Source of the DNA: Sialis fuliginosa
Lineage: Eukaryota > Arthropoda > Insecta > Megaloptera > Sialidae
Assembly (NCBI GenBank): GCA_961205875.1
Contig: OY540820.1
Coordinates: 10,974,001-11,038,000 of the forward strand
Length of the DNA stretch: 64,000 nucleotides
Reading direction: 5' to 3'
The position numbers and the translations under genes were made by a program. The notes below the pieces were generated by a model. The model worked only from the letters and a program-made list of their open reading frames with translations, made no database searches and was not told the origin of the DNA. Positions within the stretch are counted from its first letter, which is position 1; each line of letters begins with the position of its first letter. Shown here one piece after another: positions 22,222-34,458 of the stretch.

Positions 22222-23710
22222 TATTGATATTCGTCTAGTACTTAATTGTATTTTTCTTATTATTCGAATTTCGTCTTCACTGTTTTAAAAACAAAAATAA
22301 TGGTCTGCGATGAATTGGAATATAAAAACATTGAATTTGAGAAGCACTGTTATAAAATATAGGTATATTTGTTGTTATTACTAACTTTAAGAAAATTTTG
22401 TTGTGATCTTGTTATGCTACCTATTTCTAAAACATCCTTATTGCGTATTTACACGAAAAAGATAAAATAGCAGCCCGGTGTTTTTTTGACAAAATTACAA
22501 GAAAATCTATACATTTTTAAATACAAGTTCTTTAAAAACACAGTATTGTTGTTTTGCCTCTTTGTAAACACGACATTGCATTGTTAGAAGCAAGGTTGGG
22601 CTAGTTGAAAGAAAAAAAGATATGAAACAAATATCCTGTACATAACAAATTAATTATAAAATAGTAGTTGATAAATAAAAGAAAAGCAGGATATTGCACT
22701 TGTAAGAAAACTTACACATAATATTGTACAATTTCACTGCAATTTTATCAGTACATAAATAACAATTTTCAATATCTGTGTTTATGTAGGTACAATTTAC
22801 ATGTGTATATTTGATTATTGTCAAGAAAATAAAAGTTTTCAATAATTAAAAATTCCTTATTAATAGAAATATTATTAAATAAAAAATATTAATTAGGTTA
22901 CCATATGTGTGTTTACAAGAATTTTTATGATCAATTATTTATACGCATGAAATTATTAAATAACATCAAGTACTTTGTTAATGTTATACTAGAAATCTGG
23001 TATCTATTTGACTAGTTTTTTCCTTCGTTTCTCAATCGAAATATAAATATCTATTATTAATTACTTTTAAATTATTTTATTATATTTTGAAATAAATTTG
23101 ATTAGGTATTTTTAATTTCTAAAATGATTTTTTACGTGCATTATTGCAGGCATATACATGTTGTTTTTAAATAAACCAATTGAAAAATTATGAAAATAAT
23201 TATTGTTTTTTTTTTTAAGAACAAAAGAAATTATATTAAATTAAACTTAATCTGATTATTTAGGAATTCATAAATAACAATAACTAACAAAATAATTATA
23301 CCATCACATTTCTAAAGATTATTTCATTTATTTAATTATTTTAACCTGACAAATATAAACAATTGAATTTGTCAAAATAAAATAAACTATTATAGTATTT
23401 TTATATTTAACGAATAGGTATTCATTAAATATAAAAAGCTATGAAACTTGTCAATATATAGAAAAGCAGCAGTTACCAAAAACTACTGCTTTTGGTACAT
23501 ATTGTTGAAAGTACAAAACCCACAAGTTATTTTATAAATACTTATTATAATTTATGTAACCTTCCCTTAAATCATACTCACACTTTTAAAATTCCGCACC
23601 ATACTATGTACATATTTACTCATAACATAATAATGAAAAATAATGCAGAATACAACTGCGCTGGTAGTTAATAGTAACAGTTTATCCATTACCCCAAATA
23701 ATCAATATCA
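22222..23710. other. AT-rich intergenic DNA
   Basis: No gene, RNA or recognisable element. Confidence 0.5.
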
Positions 23711-24314
23711 CAGGCCGATATCATTTTTGGTATCTCTACTTAAATAGGTTATTTCGGAGGCTTTTGGTGTTTAGAAACCGAATCCGTCACGTCAGGTTTT
23801 TGATTTAACTTAACCTAAAAGGATCCAAAATAACGATTTTGGTAATATTTAAGAATTTATTACCAAGTAGGTAATTTTTTTCTTAAGTTTTCGTTCATGG
23901 TAGGAAGTAGTACTATCTTTCCTCTTTAAAATAAATTTTTACTTTCTACTGTACAATTTTTTTTCATCGAAATAAACTAGTTTGAAGTTTTTGTTATATT
24001 TCATTTAATAGTAAAGTCCATTGTGTCACTGTATTAGAAAAATATCATATATTCAAACTAGTATATTTCGATGAAAAAAATCGTACAGTAAAAAATAAAA
24101 ATTCGTTTTAAAGAGGAAAGATACTATTATTTCTTACCGTGAACGAAAACTTTATAAAAAAAAGTCTCTACTTGGTAATAAATTCTTAAACATTGCCAAA
24201 ATCGTCATTTTGACACTTTTAGGTTAGATTATATCAAAAACCTGATGGAGCAAAACTTCGAAATCACTTATTGAAGTAGAGACACCAGTACAACAGATTT
24301 TTTCTGTCGGCCTG
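23711..24314. repeat. Fold-back element, arms about 290 bp
   Basis: The termini caggccgat and its mirror (gtcggcctg) enclose inverted arms, for example 'actatctttcctctttaaaa' near 23,911 with its mirror near 24,107, and 'aagaatttattaccaagtag' near 23,851 with its mirror near 24,172. The centre is near 24,015. It could be a hAT-type fold-back from its CAGG ends, but I see no target duplication. Confidence 0.8.
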
Positions 24315-24351
24315 TTTAGTAGAAATAAACTTTTAACATGAAATTTAGCAT

Positions 24352-24489
24352 TTAACCCTTTCATTGCATTTATTAACACAATGAAAGAGTTAATTTATTT
24401 AAAAAATAATAATTAAATTAATTAAAGGGTTGAACCTCATCACTGATCTCGTAGTAAAACATTAAAGCATGTTGCAGTGAAAGGGTTAA
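24352..24489. mobile_element. Short piggyBac-like inverted-repeat element at the end of the unrecognised gene
   Basis: The left edge is TTAA followed by ccctttcattgcat, and the right edge is gcagtgaaaggg followed by TTAA. An internal 'gcattt...acaatgaaag' pair adds a second small inverted repeat. TTAA at both sides with CCCTTT ends suggests a piggyBac-type MITE. It lies 28 bases beyond the stop codon of the gene ending at 24518, so it would form part of its 3' UTR. Confidence 0.65.
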
Positions 24490-24517
24490 GCCTTTTAGGT
24501 AACTTAATAAAAAATGG

Positions 24518-24733
24518 TTAAAGCATCGATCCGAAGACACGCTGTCCTCGGGTCAAAATCAAACTGACAGCGCAGACGGCTAGCAGGAATAACACCAGTC
24601 CGAGTACAGCTGCGAGTGCGCGGCAACCGCACCTACGCCGCTTGGCTTTACGCAAACGCTGCGCTAACAGCTCGGCTTTGGTACCGTCCAGCGTGAAGTC
24701 AGCTTCAGGTCGCCAACCAACGCGACCTCCGAC
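24518..24733 (-). CDS. Unrecognised membrane protein, last coding exon (membrane anchor)
   Basis: On the - strand the exon follows 'ttttcag' and encodes 71 residues, beginning VGGRVGWRPEADFTLDGTKA and ending TRGQRVFGSML, TAA. A basic stretch, RLRKAKRRRCGCR, precedes one hydrophobic helix, ALAAVLGLVLFLLAVCAVSL. After it only about a dozen residues remain. The positive charges on the N-terminal side predict a cytoplasmic N-terminus and a short lumenal or extracellular C-tail (type II or tail-anchored topology). Cysteines CGC at the membrane edge could be acylated. It starts in phase 0 and so joins exactly to the exon ending at 48737 (...PTDPQPNY). The intron between them is 24,003 bases. GC content is far above the surroundings. 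I do not recognise the family. Confidence 0.75.
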   Translation of the reverse strand, partial: VGGRVGWRPEADFTLDGTKAELLAQRLRKAKRRRCGCRALAAVLGLVLFLLAVCAVSLILTRGQRVFGSML

Positions 24734-24906
24734 CTGAAAAGAATTAAATGAATGATTTATATTACCTATTTTTTTTTATAATTTCATTTTGATCCATCAG
24801 TTTTTAAAGGTTGAACAGCGTTTTTGCTATTATAAAACCAAAAAATAATCGTACTCAAAAACAAAACATAGTTTTCAAAGGTTAGAAAGTTAAAATAAGA
24901 GCATAT

Positions 24907-25859
24907 AAGGTACTGGCACTAGTTGTGGCCGCTATAAGAGTAAGGTTTACTGTTTTTGTGATTGACGGACTTCTTTTTTGTATTTCCCATAAACTCATGT
25001 TATTAATAAAACAAGTTACTCTTTATTTAATCAACTTAATTACCAAAGTCCGCAAATATAGTTTGTTTTTTAAATTATAGCCTTTTATTTTGTTTATGTT
25101 TTTTCTCCAGTAATGGATAAAGTAAAATCAGTAATGAGCACGTAGTGATGGACACTTGCTAATGATAAAAGAAAGAATTGTCAAATTCGAAACAGTGTAA
25201 AGCAGTTGCTATGATAATATAATAATAAATAAAATATACTAATAATAAGTTTAAATGTCCCCCATTTTGACACCTATTGGCCGATTGTCATCAAATCACG
25301 CTGTAAGACAGTTAAATGTATATAGATTAATATTCATAAATGGTAGTAATCAAATATCAAGAAATATTTCTAATTCAATACAGTACATTTAATTTAAAAA
25401 TAACCATTACTGGGGCAGGGTCGTAACTACCACAGGGAAAGCCGGGGCAGTGCCCCGGGCCCCCGCGGCAGCGTAAAACTTTTTTTTATTTGGTTCTAAC
25501 TTGACAATGTTACACTTATTACAAAAGATTTTAATTACCTTCTTTTTTATCCTTACTTGCAAATTGAACACTTAATACTAATTTTGATTGAATTTACCTT
25601 TTTTTTCGTTGCCAACTTGAATTTTACATTTATTATTCATTAAAATTAGTAAAACGTCTAAAATTAAAATTGACGATAAAAAATTTTTAAATCAATGTGT
25701 TCAATTTGCAAGTAAGTATAAAGACTAAAAAAAAAAAAATTCAATTTTTATTTTTGCATATTCTGAGGGCCCTCTTGGTCACTTCTTGCCCCGGGGCCCC
25801 CGAACCTCTAATTACGGCCATGTACTGGCGTCATATCCAAGACTGGTGTCAGTACCTCA
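24907..25859 (-). mobile_element. Repeat family A, copy 3, split by a hAT insertion
   Basis: It begins aaggtactggcactagttg and ends at gactggtgtcagtacct. The interior ('cactacgtgctcattactg'-type block near 25,130, 'caaatcacgctgtaagacag' near 25,290) matches the other copies in reverse orientation. The hAT element 25416-25822 sits about 35 bases inside its end. Confidence 0.8.
25416..25822. mobile_element. Non-autonomous hAT element
   Basis: Termini cagggtcgtaacta and catggccgtaatta (inverted) are flanked by tactgggg (25408-25415) and tactggcg (25823-25830), one mismatch in eight. Subterminal GC-rich blocks 'gtgccccgggcccccgcgg' and 'cttgccccggggccccc' oppose each other. The interior has a small AT-rich inverted repeat around 'ttgcaagtaag'. 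No coding. Confidence 0.85.
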
Positions 25860-26955
25860 TTCGTTTATTGGAGACTTTAATGTTTGTAAAGAACATAGAC
25901 TTCATATGTATAAATATTCAACATTCTTGTATCTTACATCAGTTTTGATTACTCTAAAGTTAATGTTTTCTTTCTTTTATTTCTTCACAAAAAACAACTT
26001 ATTTGAACATGCTCAGTCACGCAGGGTATCTTTATATTATTATTATATAATAGGTAGGTAACTCAATATTTCTTTCATCGTATTTACAACATGTTATGAA
26101 CATAGTTTTGATTGAGCCATTATGTTCTAATTTTATAATACTTCATATTTGACGGTACTTTGACGTGTGTCTTATGAGCCTAGAAACTATACATCATTTT
26201 TAACATTTTATTTCGTTCATTCTGAAGTGTTATTAAAGTAATTTAGGCAATAATCTCTATGCTTTTGATTTATAGGTTTTTTACAATATACCAAGAAAAT
26301 GTAGATAGAGACAGTCATAAATCATGGATTTCTCTAAAGAACCTAGCTTAATTTAGGGATTAACGTGAGAATAACAAACAAAGATGTTATTACTGATGCA
26401 TATTGGCATAATTTTTTTTAAAACGTTTCATCTATACAGGATGGATAATTAATATCTAAAAATTTTAATTAAGACGAAAGATAATATACTTATGCCCGGA
26501 GTGTAAAAGTTTGTGTGGAAAAAAATATTTTTTGTTCAGATCTTCTTGAAACTTAACATAAATATTCTACAATACAAATAATGAAACATGTATTTCAGTA
26601 TTTATTATTTTGTTCATGCCTAAACAGCTATTGAAGGGGTGAAAAACCATCCCCAAAATTTTAATTTTAAATACTTATAAATACGTCTACCAATTCATGT
26701 TTAGTAAGTTTTATTTCTGACAAATTCCATATAATTTTTCATAAACATATTTTTTTTAATTCACATAAACTAGGTACATATATAGAAACAATAAATAATC
26801 AGTATTGATAGTCATACCATGTTGGAAAGTGGGTTATGTGGACCTAAAGGGTCTCCCCCTACCACGGTTTGTTTTTTAATAAATTATTATCGATAAAATA
26901 TTTGACTTTACATAAAAGTGTAACTATAAAAGTATTATTTATAACATATATTATT
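25860..26955. other. Intron DNA, no feature
   Basis: Sequence of the 24-kb intron of the - strand gene. AT-rich, no gene or element recognised. Confidence 0.5.
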
Positions 26956-27520
26956 AGTACAGGCAATGAAGGGAAAAATTGCCCTGTTTTTGGAACAAAT
27001 TCGGAGTGGAATGAAATTTGGTACCCATATAGTATACATAATAGTACGTCTGTACACAAAAGTCCCCATCCATAGGCATTGTGGAAAAAAAATTACAGCC
27101 GTTTGAAATTTAATTTAGTTTTTATTGAATAACTTCAAGACAAATAAAGATACCGAGACGTGCCTTACATTAAAATTTTCAAAAATATTTGCTTTACAAC
27201 TTTATTTCAAAATTTTCTCCAACGTATCTACATAGATTGCTGAAAAATCGCCGTGAATCTGAAAACTAAGTGCGTTTAATCAAAAAAATATGTTTAAATG
27301 GATTTTTAAGATCTTAAAACTGATAATCGAGACAAATGTCCTCTATAAAAGTTGTAGAGAATAAAATTTTACAATTTTTTTTGTAAGGTACAACATTCGA
27401 TGTGTAAATTTTTGTTAGATATTTCTATTTTAAAAAGTCAAAAAAACAAATTTTAATTTATAAAATCGTATAAATAGCATGCTATGAAAATTAGCATTAC
27501 ATAAGAAAATAACATATTGG

Positions 27521-28217
27521 CAGGGCCGGCCGAACGGCCAGGCGACCCAGGCGACAGCCTGGGGCGCTAATTTCGTGGGGGCGCCAATTATTTTAAACTT
27601 TTTTTCTATGTTCTGTTCTTCTAGGGCGCCAAATTTAAGCTATATATATTTTTTGAATAATAGTTTTGATTTTTTCTGCAAAATAATTCATTTTACTTAA
27701 TAAAATGCTTAATATCAAAAATAAATTATTTATTAAACATTTTTTTACAAAACTTGAAAAGCATAGTGCCAAATCTGTGGGTGGCTTTGCTAATTCTTGT
27801 AACAATTCCGGTTAGTGTAGCTAGTGGTGAAAGAAGTTTTCGTAAATTAAAATAATTCATAAAAACTTATTTGCAATCGGCTATGATAGAAGATAGGTTG
27901 AATAATTTGGCTATTCTTTCAATTGAAAATAAGGTTGTAGCAAACCTCAATTTTGAGACAGCAATCGATAATTTTGCAGATATGAAAGCCAGGAAGAAAT
28001 CTTTTATATAATTTTAGTTATATTATATATTATTTATCAATTATATGTTATATTATATTATTATATTACACTAATGAATTAATAACAAGATAATTTTCTC
28101 ACGCTTTTTTTTTTTTTTGTGCGGATAATTTTTAATGATCGTCACTGTGGCGGTGGAAAGGGGGGGGGGGGGGGGCGTCAAAAGAAATCTCGCCTGGGGC
28201 GCCAGAATCGCAAAGGC
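27521..28217 (+). mobile_element. hAT remnant copy 1 (right terminus missing)
   Basis: This is near-identical to 34,459-35,169: terminal cagggccggccgaacggcca, 'cgacagcctggggcgctaat', a transposase tail, a T run, a G run, and 'gcgccagaatcgcaaaggc'. It lacks only the last bases of the terminal repeat (cggctctg in copy 2) and continues into unrelated sequence at 28,218. Relative to copy 2 it carries a 3-bp insertion near 27,621. Confidence 0.85.
27766..28011 (+). pseudogene. hAT transposase C-terminal dimerisation region, broken, copy 1
   Basis: The frame reads VPNLWVALLILVTIPVSVAS, GERSFRKLK, stop, FIKTYLQSAMIEDRLNNLAI, LSIENKVV and on to KARKKSFI, stop. The order P-S--GERSF--LK-IK--L-S-M-E-RLN-LA-LSIE is the C-terminal dimerisation motif of hAT transposases, as in ZMYM/zinc-finger-like insect hATs. 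Only the tail of the protein is present, and an in-frame TAA after RKLK breaks it. It is therefore a relic that cannot catalyse transposition. Confidence 0.85.
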
Positions 28218-28295
28218 TAAAAAATATTGTACATTTTTGCTAATAGATACCTCTGAAAACATTGTTCACGAATGTTAACAAGATGCAATTAAGGG

Positions 28296-31200
28296 TTAAG
28301 AGCATCACGCACTTAAAGACCTTCGCGTGCTACTTCCCTTTTTAAAAACAAGTTAAAACTAAAAAAACAAATTAAAACTCATACGCTAACAAAGAAGTAA
28401 ATTGAATAGTTAATATCTCAGCTTGGTGCGATCGAGGAGACTCCAGTTTTTTTTTAAAATGTAGCTTACACTATTATCTTTAAGAGCATCACGCACTTAA
28501 AGACCTTCGCGTGCTCCTTCCCTTTTTAAAAACAAGTTAAAACTAAAAAAAAAAACAAATTAAAACTCATACGCTAACAAAGAAGTAAATTGAATAGTTA
28601 ATATCTCAGCTTGGCGCGATCAAAGAGACTCCAGTTTTTTTTTAAAATGTAGCTTACACTATTATCTTTAAGAGCATCACGCACTTAAAGACCTTCGCGT
28701 GCTCCTTCCCTTTTTTAAAACAAGTTAAAACTAAAAAAACAAATTAAAACTCATACGCTAACAAAGAAGTAAATTGAATAGTTAATATCTCAGCTTGGCG
28801 CGATCGAAGATACTCCAGTTTTTTTTTAAAATGTAGCTTACACTATTATCTTTAAGAGCATCACGCACTTAAAGACCTTCGCGTGCTCCTTCCCTTTTTA
28901 AAAACAAGTTAAAACTAAAAAAACAAATTAAAACTCATACGCTAACAAAGAAGTAAATTGAATAGTTAATATCTCAGCTTGGCGCGATCGAAGAGACTCC
29001 AGTTTTTTTTTAAAATGTAGCTTACACTATTATCTTTAAGAGCATCACGCACTTAAAGACCTTCGCGTGCTCCTTCCCTTTTTAAAAACAAGTTAAAACT
29101 AAAAAAACAAATTAAAACTCATACGCTAACAAAGAAGTAAATTGAATAGTTAATATCTCAGCTTGGCGCGATCGAAGAGACTCCAGTTTTTTTTTTAAAT
29201 GTAGCTTACACTATTATCTTTAAGAGCATCACGCACTTAAAGACCTTCGCGTGCTCCTTCCCTTTTTAAAAACAAGTTAAAACTAAAAAAACAAATTAAA
29301 ACTCATACGCTAACAAAGAAGTAAATTGAATAGTTAATATCTCAGCTTGGCGCGATCGAAGAGACTCCAGTTTTTTTTTTAAATGTAGCTTACACTATTA
29401 TCTTTAAGAGCATCACGCACTTAAAGACCTTCGCGTGCTCTTTCCCTTTTTAAAAACAAGTTAAAACTAAAAAAACAAATTAAAACTCATACGCTAACAA
29501 AGAAGTAAATTGAATAGTTAATATCTCAGCTTGGCGCGATCGAAGAGACTCCAGTTTTTTTTTAAAATGTAGCTTACACTATTATCTTTAAGAGCATCAC
29601 GCACTTAAAGACCTTCGCGTGCTCCTTCCCTTTTTAAAAACAAGTTAAAACTAAAAAAACAAATTAAAACTCATACGCTAACAAAGAAGTAAATTGAATA
29701 GTTAATATCTCAGCTTGGCGCGATCGAAGAGACTCCAGTTTTTTTTTAAAATGTAGCTTACACTATTATCTTTAAGAGCATCACGCACTTAAAGACCTTC
29801 GCGTGCTCCTTCCCTTTTTAAAAACAAGTTAAAACTAAAAAAACAAATTAAAACTCATACGCTAACAAAGAAGTAAATTGAATAGTTAATATCTCAGCTT
29901 GGCGCAATCGAAGAGACTCCAGTTTTTTTTTAAAATGTAGCTTACACTATTATCTTTAAGAGCATCACGCACTTAAAGACCTTCGCGTGCTCCTTCCCTT
30001 TTTAAAAACAAGTTAAAACTAAAAAAACAAATTAAAACTCATACGCTAACAAAGAAGTAAATTGAATAGTTAATATCTCAGCTTGGCGCGATCGAAGAGA
30101 CTCCAGTTTTTTTTTTAAATGTAGCTTACACTATTATCTTTAAGAGCATCACGCACTTAAAGACCTTCGCGTGCTCCTTCCCTTTTTAAAAACAAGTTAA
30201 AACTAAAAAAACAAATTAAAACTCATACGCTAACAAAGAAGTAAATTGAATAGTTAATATCTCAGCTTGGCGCGATCGAAGAGACTCCAGTTTTTTTTTA
30301 AAATGTAGCTTACACTATTATCTTTAAGAGCATCACGCACTTAAAAACCTTCGCGTGCTCTTTCCCTTTTTAAAAACAAGTTAAAACTAAAAAAACAAAT
30401 TAAAACTCATACGCTAACAAAGAAGTAAATTGAATAGTTAATATCTCAGCTTGGCGCGATCGAAGAGACTCCAGTTTTTTTTTAAAATGTAGCTTACACT
30501 ATTATCTTTAAGAGCATCACGCACTTAAAGACCTTCGCGTGCTCCTTCCCTTTTTAAAAACAAGTTAAAACTAAAAAAACAAATTAAAACTCATACGCTA
30601 ACAAAGAAGTAAATTGAATAGTTAATATCTCAGCTTGGCGCGATCGAAGAGACTCCAGTTTTTTTTTAAAATGTAGCTTACACTATTATCTTTAAGAGCA
30701 TCACGCACTTAAAGACCTTCGCGTGCTCCTTCCCTTTTTAAAAACAAGTTAAAACTAAAAAAACAAATTAAAACTCATACGCTAACAAAGAAGTAAATTG
30801 AATAGTTAATATCTCAGCTTGGCGCGATCGAAGAGACTCCAGTTTTTTTTTTTAAATGTAGCTTACACTATTATCTTTAAGAGCATCACGCACTTAAAGA
30901 CCTTCGCGTGCTCCTTCCCTTTTTAAAAACAAGTTAAAACTAAAAAAACAAATTAAAACTCATACGCTAACAAAGAAGTAAATTGAATAGTTAATATCTC
31001 AGCTTGGCGCGATCGAAGAGATTCCAGTTTTTTTTTTAAATGTAGCTTACACTATTATCTTTAAGAGCATCACGCACTTAAAGACCTTCGCGTGCTCTTT
31101 CCCTTTTTAAAAACAAGTTAAAACTAAAAAAACAAATTAAAACTCATACGCTAACAAAGAAGTAAATTGAATAGTTAATATCTCAGCTTGGCGCGATCGA

Positions 31201-33466
31201 AGAGACTCCAGTTTTTTTTTAAAATGTAGCTTACACTATTATCTTTAAGAGCATCACGCACTTAAAGACCTTCGCGTGCTCCTTCCCTTTTTAAAAACAA
31301 GTTAAAACTAAAAAAACAAATTAAAACTCATACGCTAACAAAGAAGTAAATTGAATAGTTAATATCTCAGCTTGGCGCGATCGAAGAGACTCCAGTTTTT
31401 TTTTTAAATGTAGCTTACACTATTATCTTTAAGAGCATCACGCACTTAAAGACCTTCGCGTGCTCCTTCCCTTTTTAAAAACAAGTTAAAACTAAAAAAA
31501 CAAATTAAAACTCATACGCTAACAAAGAAGTAAATTGAATAGTTAATATCTCAGCTTGGCGCGATCGAAGAGACTCCAGTTTTTTTTTTAAATGTAGCTT
31601 ACACTATTATCTTTAAGAGCATCACGCACTTAAAGACCTTCGCGTGCTCCTTCCCTTTTTAAAAACAAGTTAAAACTAAAAAAACAAATTAAAACTCATA
31701 CGCTAACAAAGAAGTAAATTGAATAGTTAATATCTCAGCTTGGCGCAATCGAAGAGACTCCAGTTTTTTTTTTAAATGTAGCTTACACTATTATCTTTAA
31801 GAGCATCACGCACTTAAAGACCTTCGCGTGCTCCTTCCCTTTTTAAAAACAAGTTAAAACTAAAAAAACAAATTAAAACTCATACGCTAACAAAGAAGTA
31901 AATTGAATAGTTAATATCTCAGCTTGGCGCGATCGAAGAGACTCCACTTTTTTTTTAATTTTTTAAAATGTAGCTTACACTATTATCTTTAAGAGCATCA
32001 CGCACTTAAAGACCTTCGCGTGCTCCTTCCCTTTTTAAAAACAAGTTAAAACTAAAAAAACAAATTAAAACTCATACGCTAACAAAGAAGTAAATTGAAT
32101 AGTTAATATCTCAGCTTGGCGCGATCGAAGAGACTCCAGTTTTTTTTTAAAATGTAGCTTACACTATTATCTTTAAGAGCATCACGCACTTAAAGACCTT
32201 CGCGTGCTCCTTCCCTTTTTAAAAACAAGTTAAAACTAAAAAAACAAATTAAAACTCATACGCTACCAAAGAAGTAAATTGAATAGTTAATATCTCAGCT
32301 TGGCGCAATCGAAGAGACTCCAGTTTTTTTTTTAAATGTAGCTTACACTATTATCTTTAAGAGCATCACGCACTTAAAGACCTTCGCGTGCTCCTTCCCT
32401 TTTTAAAAACAAGTTAAAACTAAAAAAACAAATTAAAACTCATACGCTAACAAAGAAGTAAATTGAATAGTTAATATCTCAGCTTGGCGCGATCGAAGAG
32501 ACTCCAGTTTTTTTTTAAAATGTAGCTTACACTATTATCTTTAAGAGCATCACGCACTTAAAGACCTTCGCGTGCACCTTCCCTTTTTAAAAACAAGTTA
32601 AAACTAAAAAAAACAAATTAAAACTCATACGCTAACAAAGAAGTAAATTGAATAGTTAATATCTCAGCTTGGTGCGATCGAGGAGACTCCAGTTTTTTTT
32701 TAAAATGTAGCTTACACTATTATCTTTAAGAGCATCACGCACTTAAAGACCTTCGCGTGCTCCTTCCCTTTTTAAAAACAAGTTAAAACTAAAAAAACAA
32801 ATTAAAACTCATACGCTAACAAAGAAGTAAATTGAATAGTTAATATCTCAGCTTGGCGCGATCGAAGAGACTCCAGTTTTTTTTTTAAATGTAGCTTACA
32901 CTATTATCTTTAAGAGCATCACGCACTTAAAGACCTTCGCGTGCACCTTCCCTTTTTAAAAACAAGTTAAAACTAAAAAAACAAATTAAAACTCATACGC
33001 TAACAAAGAAGTAAATTGAATAGTTAATATCTCAGCTTGGCGCGATCGAAAAGACTCCACTTTTTTTTTAAAATGTAGCTTACACTATTATCTTTAAGAG
33101 CATCACGCACTTAAAGACCTTCGCGTGCTCCTTCCCTTTTTAAAAACAAGTTAAAACTAAAAAAACAAATTAAAACTCATACGCTAACAAAGAAGTAAAT
33201 TGAATAGTTAATATCTCAGCTTGGTGCGATCGAGGAGACTCCAGTTTTTTTTTAAAATGTAGCTTACACTATTATCTTTAAGAGCATCACGCACTTAAAG
33301 ACCTTCGCGTGCTCCTTCCCCTTTTAAAAACAAGTTAAAACTAAAAAAACCAAATTAAAACTCATACGCTAACAAAGAAGTAAATTGAATAGTTAATATC
33401 TCAGCTTGGCGCGATCGAAGAGACTCCAGTTTTTTTTTAAAATGTAGCTTACACTATTATCTTTAA
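28296..33466. repeat. Tandem array, 28 copies of a 184-bp unit
   Basis: Landmark 'agcatcacgcacttaaagac' recurs from 28,301 to 33,283, with 27 intervals averaging 184.5 bases. Most units are exactly 184, one interval is longer by 4 and one (near 31,950) by about 9. Copies differ by only a few bases, mainly in T/A runs and at 'gcgcgatcgaagag' (variants gtgcgatcgaggag and gcgcaatcg). Each unit has a broken dyad, gagcatcacgc...gcgtgctc, around 'acttaaagacctt'. The array begins and ends on TTAA. No open frame persists across it. Such homogeneity implies recent amplification or ongoing homogenisation. Confidence 0.97.
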
Positions 33467-34458
33467 CCCTTAATTGCATGATTTTTTTTATTTTAACGAA
33501 ATATTAATTTTTTGAAGCAGAAGTAGGCTAGATTTAAGGGAAAAATAGTAAAAAAAATCTTTTTTTGAAAATAAAAGTTTATTTCATTTTTTTGACTTTG
33601 TAAACAAATGTTAACGTCATGCAATTTTATTATAATTCAAATGGTTCATAACAGAGGAGAAATATCTGCCATGAGTGTCATGGGACTTTCTTATACGTAG
33701 TACAGAGATGTAACAGTGTGCTTGTTTGCCATAGGTACCATGGGACTTTCTTATACGTAATACTGATAGTGAACAGTGTAGGTGAATCTAAATAATTACA
33801 TAAAAAATTTCTTTCTGGCTAAATTATAAATGTTGGAAAAAAATGTATAGGGAATAAATTATAGATAATAACATACTCGACATTTTTTATCTAAAACATT
33901 TTTTCTTAATTCAAAAATAATTCGTTAATTCAAAAATTTACAAGAGTAAACATCTGATTTCAGTTATTACGTTAAAAAAAATCACTTGTTATATAATGGA
34001 GAGAATAATATTACCTTTTTTTTATTATTAAAATTATATTTTTATAAATTATATAATTATTATTAACTATAAACAATGAGGATATGTACATTCGTTAACA
34101 AAACTTAGTTTTATTGCTCTTTCGACAAGTGCATAATGTAAACATACGTTAACAAATAAAAACCATTACATAAATATCAGAACCGAAACAAAAAAATCAA
34201 ATAAATAATATGAATCACAATGTACATACCTGGTAAACACTACACAAAAAGTTAATTAGCAAAATCACGCGTATTATAAAAATTAGACGATAGTCGATAC
34301 TTCTTCAGCGACAATTCGCTCTAATTTAAAAAAACGGTTTCTCTGATGAATGTAACAATATATTTTTTTTAATATGCCATCCGTTCATCATTATTGATAA
34401 ATTTTCAATTTATTAGAATCTATAGATTGGTTTAATACTTGGATAAGTAAAAAAAAAA
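33467..34458. other. Non-repetitive part of the composite insertion
   Basis: It begins cccttaattgcatg, the mirror of the sequence left of the array. At 33,660-33,790 it has two direct copies of a block containing 'catgggactttcttatacgta', which is also found in dispersed repeat D near 55,690 and, inverted, near 41,450. The remainder is AT-rich without a gene. Confidence 0.6.

Noticed and set aside
24518-24733. Assigning the unrecognised gene to teneurins because of its basic stretch and membrane helix after a proline-rich region
   Set aside because: The frame stops a dozen residues after the helix and none of the teneurin landmarks can be seen; the resemblance is only general.
28071-28262. 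63-codon frame on the - strand with a poly-Pro run
   Set aside because: It is a translation of the G run and T run in the hAT remnant, not a gene.
28296-33466. Array considered as a CRISPR array
   Set aside because: The entire 184-bp unit repeats without variable spacers, in an animal-type genome; it is a tandem satellite.
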